From NCBI GenBank assembly GCA_032433765.1, contig JAVIAB010000047.1, positions 17,921,511 through 17,985,510 on the forward strand: a DNA stretch of 64,000 bases. Direction: 5' to 3'. Made by a program: the position numbers and the translations under genes. Under the pieces are notes generated by a model. That model ran no database searches. It was not told where the DNA came from and worked only from the letters and a program-made list of their open reading frames with translations. This DNA is from Megaustenia siamemsis. Its lineage: Eukaryota; Mollusca; Gastropoda; Stylommatophora; Ariophantidae. Shown one piece after another: positions 45,601 to 54,600 of this stretch (position 1 is its first letter; each line of letters opens with the position of its first letter).

Positions 45601-48600
45601 CATCTTTTTTAAGTACCTGCCCGTTTTGTTTTATATATCCATGTACGGACACACAGTATTGTATTAAAGTATATGATGCTTTATGATTTTACACTATATG
45701 GTATGATATGATTCGTACTTTGCATTACGGTTGGGTGCAATATACTAACATATGGTTCATGATAGTATACAATAGCGCAACATCATGTTGAATTATTATG
45801 TATGATGACATTATATCATTGTAGCTACTCTAATATTCCTCTTTTCAAATCATATCCTAGCATATGGGATTCACAAATTATACACATAATCATCAACATA
45901 TAATATTTTATGATTTGCTTTTTTCTAAAAATACATAATAGATAGAAATTAATCCAAGTGATTTTGACCAATCCAACACGAGCTGTAGTTTGGGGATCCC
46001 TGGTTCCGGAACGGATGGTGATTATACAGTTACGTGTAGATTTCGAGTCCCGATTGAGAACATGATACCCGTGAGCAACTTTTATGTGGAAATGGTCTCT
46101 GCTGGAATAAACGCGTCAACAGTCAACAAATCAGCATCAGTCAGTAATGATATAGTAACAAGCTTCGGTAAGTTGCATACTTTCGTGTTGTAATGCTTAG
46201 ATTTCATATAATGAGTTAGACCACCATTTACAACGAAATATGACAGAAGAATAAAACACTTTTTGTTATTTAACAAACACTACTCCTTGTAAATCGGTAC
46301 AATGTTGTTGTAGTAGTTTAATTTACAGAAGTAACAGATTTACTGAAACACATTTTTATTAACGGAAAAACGCGTATTGTAAAAATCATATTACATGTCA
46401 ATTACAAAATAATTAATTGTTGAAATAACTCAAAATATCTGATCATATAACTCTTATATTCTTCCTAATCCATCCATCAATCCATCCATCCATCCATCCA
46501 TCCATCCATCCATCCATCCATCCATCCATCCATCCATCCATCCATCCATCATCCATCCATCCATCCATCCATCCATCCATCCATCCATCCATCCATCCAT
46601 CCATCCATCAATCGATCCATCCATCCATCCATCCATCCATCCATCTATCCGTCCGTCCGTCCGTCCGTCCCTATGTGTGTCTGTCTGTCTTTAGACGGCA
46701 CAAGAGCTAGGTTTAGGTTTTGGGTTCGATGTAGGTTATTGCAAACCCTGAACCTAACCCAGTGGCATTCTAAAGACTGATTCTAGACAGACCGAATAAA
46801 GTGCAAGGGGCCGTTACTTTTTAGCAGAAATAATTTGGGACATTAAACTCGAACTTTTATTGTTGTTTTTTTTTTAATTTACACTTGTCATTTTTCATAT
46901 TATTATGTTAAACCAGACATGCAAATTGTGTTTCTTTTCCATAAAGCCTTTTCATCTCGCAGGTGTCCCGGAAGTTCGTGGTGCCGACTGTCCTGCTGGT
47001 CCTGGTGTTGGTAGGGACTTTACAATTTGATTGGGACTAACGCGACTTGTACGTGTAAAATAGTACTCGCTGGATTTATCAGTGGATTTGCTCGCTGGTT
47101 CAAAAATGATATCATTGTTTCTGAAGCTGTGGAAAAGAGTGACGGGTCATCAGTTTTAACTGTGTCGTACAAGTCATCAGGTACTAATTAGTTATTTCAA
47201 ACAAATATATTAGTAATTATTTTGTTATCCCTTACAATTTATGTGATTAGAATACATTTTAAAAGATTCATTGAAATCTCCAAACCGTGATGTAATATAA
47301 TTTAGTATTTTTACATATTCAAAACAGAGCTCAGGATTTTCAAATTAAATGTTTTATCCACCATTACGTCGACATACGAGAGCTGGAAAATAACTAAAGG
47401 GATAGAGAATAAACTGTGCGCGTATGAAAACAAATGCCTGAGGAAAATACCTAGTATACCATGAATGAGTTGACGACTAGTGCAGAAATAAAAAAATTGA
47501 CAAAGCATAAAAAATATTAACTATATTAAAAAGAAAAAGGTGATCATATGATGTCCATGTGATGAGAGGAGACAATAAAAGAATCTCAAAGAAGGCCATC
47601 AGATGGGAACCAGAGGGTAAAAGAAAAAGTAACCGAGAAACTCTAAAATAAGAGGAAACAACAGCAAGCATCTGCCTAACGCTGAGAATGAACAACTCGC
47701 TAAGAGAAAAGTCGTGTGATGAGACACAATGCAGGTCTTGTGCAAGGTCTGACAGTAGGAAGATCGTCGGATACAAGAGTCTAGAACTTGTGCTCTATGT
47801 GCCATTCGGCTATCTAGACAGACAACAGGTAGGTAGATACGTAGGTAGACAGTTATACAAACAAACAGGTAGATAGACTGACAGACAGACACACAGGTAA
47901 GTAATTACTTTAACAGTTATACAGACAGACAGACAGGTAGATAGATATGTAGGTAGACAGTTATACAGACAGACAGGTAGGTAGATACGTAGGTAGACAG
48001 TTATACAGACAGACAGACAGGTAGGTAATTACTTTAACAGTTATACAGAAAGACAGACAGGTAGGTAGGTAAGTTGGTTGACAGTTATACAGACAGACAT
48101 ACAAGTAGGTAGGTAATTACGTTGACAGTTATACAGACAGACAGATAGAAAGATAGACAGATAGGTAGGTAAGTAGGTAGACAGTTATACAGACAGAGGG
48201 CTTTGGTAGCCTATTTGGGAAAACCACCCGACTGGACCACCGATGTTCGGACAGCCCGTGTTCTATTCCCGCTGGAAGCAGTGTGAGTTGTACTAGTGGT
48301 TAGAACAAAAAATACCCCCACGGTCGACCCAGCCGTTGGCAGAAATGGGTACCAGAGTGTTACACTGGGAAGGTGAGGAATGCCGCCTCGCATCGTGAGT
48401 TTCGATGATTGAAGGGACACTATCCAGAAGTCTCCGAATATTTATAGATAGTCGGCCGAGCATATATGTGTGGAAACTCGCGTGCTAAGACGCAGGTTTA
48501 AGTCTCGTACTTTGCCTTTAACTTACAGACAGACAGACAGGCAGGCAGACAACCAGGTAGGTAGGTAGGTAGGTAATTAGGTAGACAGACAGACAGATTA

Positions 48601-51600
48601 TACATACAGATAGATAGATAGATAGATAGATAGACAGACACACAGACAGACTGACAGACAGACTGACGGACGGACGGACGGACGGACGGACTGACAGACA
48701 GGCAGACAGACAGATAGATAGATAGATCTATCGTCGCCACTACGACGCATTGTTCAAATGCATAAAAATGTTCATTATCCGTGTTCGAATAAAACCCCAT
48801 CTGTACTGTACTGTGTGGACATAGTAGGAGGGATGATGTTTTCAACTCAGACGTTATAGCACACATTAATGTGCAATCGTGAATGTTGTCAGTCTCCGCG
48901 TAGTAGTCATTCGTTTATATGCAGATCTTAGGAAAAGTGTTCGGCGTGATTCAGAATGAGGTCAATGTCATTCAAGTGGCCGTGATTCCGTTCCCTAATA
49001 ACCGATAGATGTCGACAGTCGATATTCATCGCCGAATACAAACAGTGTATGGTGTGGTAAGTGTGTGTTTAAGACTACAAGGACTAAGCAAGCAATGTAT
49101 GGTGTGGTAAGTGTGTGTTTAAGACTACAAGGACTAAGCAAGCAATGTATGGTGTGGTAAGTGTGTGTTTGAGACTACAAGGACTAAGATACCAATGTAT
49201 GGTGTGGTAAGTGTGTGTTTAAGACTACAAGGACTAAGCAAGCAATGTATGATGCGGTAAGTGTGTGTTTAAGACTACAAGGACTAAACAAGCAACGTAT
49301 GGTGTGGTAAGTGTGTGTTTAAGACTACAAGGACTAAGCAAGCAATGTATGGTGTGGTAAGTGTGTGTTTAAGACTACAAGGACTAAGCAAGCAATGTAT
49401 GGTGTGGTATGTGTGTGTTTAAGACTACAAGGACTAAACAAGCAATGTATGGTGTGGTAAGTGTGTGTTTAAGACTACACGGACTAAGCAAGCAATGTAT
49501 GGTGTGGTAAGTGTGTGTCTAAGACTATAAGGACTAGGCAAGCAATGTATGGTGAGGCAAGTGTGTTTCTAAGACTACAAGAACGGGCACAAATGTTTCA
49601 ATAAGGACGTGAGTTAACGTAAGATCTTCCGCGGCTAGGTCAGGAAAGTTTAACAACACCCAACCTACAGCCCCTTTGTGTCACCCTGTGACTTTTTTCT
49701 TTTGTTCCGACGCTTAAAGAACTTTCTAAAGGGGCAACGATTTTATTTTGATTAGTTCTGGTCTGTTCTTTAGTTGTTAGCAATGTTGTCTTTTCAGTAT
49801 GTTTTAACAACTGAGTTCTATTCATTATGATATAATGATTTTGCTCTATTCAGTATGTTTAACAATGTTGAACCGTTCAGTTGTTGTTAACATTTTAGGT
49901 CTATTCAATATGTATTAACAGTTTTATTCTGTTACGTATGTTTTAACAATTTTGGCCTATTCAGTATATTTTAGCACAGTTTTAGTCTATTCAGTATGTT
50001 TTAGCACAATTTGAGTCTATTCAGTATGTTTTAGCACAGTTTTAGTCTATTCAGTATGTTTTAGCACGGTTTTAGTCTATTCAGTATGTTTTAGCACGGT
50101 TTTAGTCTATTCAGTATGTTTTAGCACGGTTTTAGTCTATTCAGTATGTTTTAGCACGGTTTTAGTCTATTCAGTATGTTTTAAATGTTAGGGTCTATTC
50201 AGTATGTTTTAAAAGTGTTGGCCTATTCAGCATATTTTAACAGCTTGATCTATTCAGTATATTTTAACAATTTTGGTCTATTCGATAAATTGTTAGCTGT
50301 GGTCCATTGAGTATGTTTTAGCAATTTGAGTCCAATCAGTAAGTTCTAACAATGTTGATCCATTCAGTAAGTTTAAACAGTTATGTTCTATGCAGTATGT
50401 TTAAACAGTTATGGTCTATGCAGTATGTTTAAACAGTTATGGTCTATGCAGTATGTTTAAACAGTTATGGTATATGCAGTATGTTTAAACAGTTATGGTC
50501 TATGCAGTATATTTAAACAGTTATGGTCTATGCAGTATGTTTAAACAGGTATGGTCTATGCAGTATGTTTAAACAGTTATGGTCTATGCAGTATGTTTAA
50601 ACAGTTTTGTTCTATGCAGTATGTTTAAACAGTTTTGGCCTATGCAGTGTGTTTAAACAGTTTTGGTTTGTTTCAAATCATGTATCAGATTTGATCTGTT
50701 CAGTGTTTAATAGTTTTGGTCAATTATTTCAGCATTTGATCAGTTTTGATCGATTGATCCTTAGCGCATTTGAAAATGATGAAAGAACTGTTTAAATGTT
50801 CTCGAATAAGGCTATTTCAAATTTTTTGGCCGAATCGAGAGATTCACTACTCTACTGAAAGCCCATACAAGGTAAACGATGGAAAGACAGACACAGACTA
50901 AAGTTATTCAAAGATACAGACATGTGAACATTCGACAGTTTGTATAGCGTATAGGCAAGATAAAGAGAGGGCTTCTCATGCACGGTATTTAACCGTAGAT
51001 GCGTAGACGGTAAGGGATAAACGTTTTAAGCTCAGAGAAATCATAGAAAATGGAGATAGATAAATATAAAGTAGCTACCATCAACATATGCGGGAAAAAA
51101 ATCTTCATCCCAACGTTGTGCTACCAATACTAGTCCTGGATCCTAGATGCAAGAACAATAAGAACAATAACCTCTACTGAGATGAGATGTGTTAGACGAA
51201 TGACAGGAAACAGCCTGAGAGACAAGATCAGAAATTAAGAACTGAGATAAAAGCTAGGAACAGCCCCCGCCATATAATATATAAAGAAACAACAGATAAA
51301 ATGGTTTGGCCACGTGACACGGTGGAGCGATCAAAACACAACACAAAGAGCCCTCAATAACTGTTGCGAGAATACAAGACCCAAGGATCGACCACGAAAA
51401 AGATGGATGGATGGAATATTAGAAGCACTAATAACAACAGAGGCAGAAGCGAACAGAAGAGCAAAAGACCGGAATTTATATCTCCCCTCGACGTTGAAAG
51501 GAAAATGAGGAAGAAAAGAAGAAGAAGAAGATGTGAAGACGGCAGGCACAAGGTGATGAGCCAGACGCACTGGCCATTAATGAGATACTTTGTGTTTAGG

Positions 51601-54600
51601 GACCACTATTCTTTTAATGACATTATTTTTGACATAAGAAACATAAAATAAGTAACAAAACGTGTCAATAAGAATATTAAATGACGTATGTATTATTTTT
51701 CTCTTGTCAATAAGAATATTAAATGACGTACGTATTATCTTTCTCTTGTCAATAAGAATATTAAATGACGTATGTATTATCTTTCTCTTGTCAATAAGAA
51801 TATTAAATGACGTACGTATTATCTTTCTCTTGTCAATAAGAGTATTAAATAACGTACGTATTATCTTTCTCTTGTCGGACGCAGATCCAAACCCAGAGTA
51901 CAATTGCAAGCCCATTACTCCACTGAAAGGGGAGATCAAAAATTTTATTTTCAAACCACAATTCACTTGTAAGTAATTTGATAACAATTTTAAACATTGT
52001 AGACATACCTCTTCTTCCTCTGGATTGATTCGCTGATTATCGCCTCGGAAGTTTCCTTCTATAATAATAATATTCATTTATTATTATTTGTCTCCAGTCT
52101 AAACCACTGGAAACTTATATTCGTGCTGTTTCATCCTTAATGTTTGTCTGCAAGTATTCAGCCCTACCCTATCTGGGAGATACTTGTTTTAATAGGAGAA
52201 ATACAGATACATAATTTATTCTCAAGCTGTGATTGTATCCCTATTCTATAGTTAAGAGAACACCTGCGTGAAAGACATCACCAACGATGGCTATTTTTTT
52301 AGTTAGCCGAGCTGGCAGTGTTCCCTAGCGTTTGGGTTTTCATGGCAAGACGCTGTGCTAATGAGTACCGGTTCGATCCTGCTTCGGACCATTTATTGTT
52401 CTTTATTTTTCTGTTGTTGATTATTTGGCATTTTTTTCGAGTAAACATACTTCTTCCTCTGAAATGATTCGCTAAAAATTATAAACCTTTATTAACTTTA
52501 TTTCCTTTAAGCTTACTCGCTACCGAAACCTGCATCTGTTTAATGGTTTTACCACTAACTACTCGCTCATCCAGAGTTTACCAACATATTTACCAATAAT
52601 TATGTTTGAGCTTACACGTACTATAGACTACTACAAAAAAATGTACCCCCGTCACGCCAAGTGGCGTATAGGGAAATATGGTGTTAGTGACCTTATATTT
52701 TACAGACCTTCAGCACATGATTTTTGGGGTAATGTGGTCGATATTACGCCCGTGCTGCTTTACTTTCCCAGAAAAAAATCCGGCACCCATTTAAGGCTGG
52801 GTGAACTCGGAAGCCGTCGGTTGGGATCGAACCCTACCCCTTGTCCTTTGTAGTCCAATTCACTAACCACTGCGCTATCGCGGCTCCACTATAGACTACT
52901 ACTCAAGAACAATAACCGTATTGTGTAGGCATCCTCGGTCGAATAGACAAGATCTTGAAAGTGGCACGTCAGGTTGGTGTGTCGCAACACCACACACATA
53001 AATTCATACATACACACACACATAAACACTCAAATGTGCAACATTTCTTTCTATTTCTGACGCAATGAACGTACTCATGTTCACATTTTGTTGGAAATAT
53101 GTTCATTGGCGTTATAGGTACATAGGAGATCCAGGGTTGGGTTGCGAGTGAAGTGCCTTGAATTAAAGTCTAGATCTATTATAATAGATGTTCTAGTTGT
53201 GACAAGAAAATCACTGGAGGCTGTAGAAATATGGTTTTACGGAAGAATGTTGAGAACATCATTGGACAGCTAAGAAGAGTAATGAAAACGTTTGAAAAAG
53301 ACCAAAGCAAAAAGAGAGCGAATTTCCAATATTGGGAAGAAACAATCATCATTCATTGGTCATGTAATGAGAAGGTAACAGCTGGAATAAATTGTAACAA
53401 GTAGAACAATTGAGGGACGAAGAGATAGAGGGAAGCAAAAAGAAAAGATACCAAACAGCTCAAGAAAATGGCTTCACAGAAGGTGAACAACAGAAATGAT
53501 AAATAACAGTCGAGATAGAAAGTTCTAGAGAGACGTGATCACCTACGCCAGCAGGCCCGGTACCTGATAATGAAGATGGCTAGTTATGAGTGTGTATCCT
53601 TATCGTAGTGATACTAAGAGGATTCATTCAGTTTCCAAAGATAATGAAATTAATTACCTTGTTAGTTGATCTATTTAACAGATTTAAAATAAAATTCGTG
53701 TTCATTTATAATCAGCAACATTTGTTATCTCTTTCCGTACGTTTCGACGTACCATGCGCCATGCCTATTTCGGTCATGTACGTTTAGCCGCACAGTGCGT
53801 CACTCTCAATTTGATTAGTGTAAATTGTCATCAAACCACATTCTTTTTACATGTCTTGTGTCATCTTGATGTTGGTGAAATATAATTTCTTGTTTAATTA
53901 TCGAAAAATTCATATGTAATATTTTAAGTGTTAAATAAATATAAACATGTAGATTAATATATAAAACATGACAAATTTTGTCTCTGAAATCTCTATCGCT
54001 AAATTGATAAAAACCTTCAGTACTGAAATAGTTAAGTTCGCCTGCCTAGAAGCTAATGTTTACTCGCTGCCCGCAACTGGGTTTATCATCTACAAACTCA
54101 TCCCAATCATCTATGATCATATCAAGAGCCCTCATTGTAAGTTTACTGACGTTTTCGCTTCGTTGAAAAAAACTGTAGTCCATTTTTTGCATCGTTTGTC
54201 TCTAGCTGTCTCGTTATATACCTTGTCTTTGGGAGTTTGTCTGTTCTTCATCCAGCCAAGGTTTATAGCCATCTTTATGCGATATTATAGGAGAATAGTC
54301 CGGGTCTTATGAACGCCCTAGATTTCGAATTCAATTGTTTACGACACCGTAATAACAAAATTACTACCACTTAATCGTAACATTAGGAACTCCAATAATA
54401 GTGTTTTTTTTTCATCTTTTCGACACACATCTGTGTGATTAAATTAGGACAGACAACTACTAAAACACGTATTTTCAGACTCAGGTATATTTATAATCTG
54501 AATTTCACCTCAGAGGTAGGATGTTCTACAATAGACCCTCAGTATGTTCGGCTACCACATAACGTTATTCCTTGCGTTTTCAGAGTTACAAAGGGTTGTT

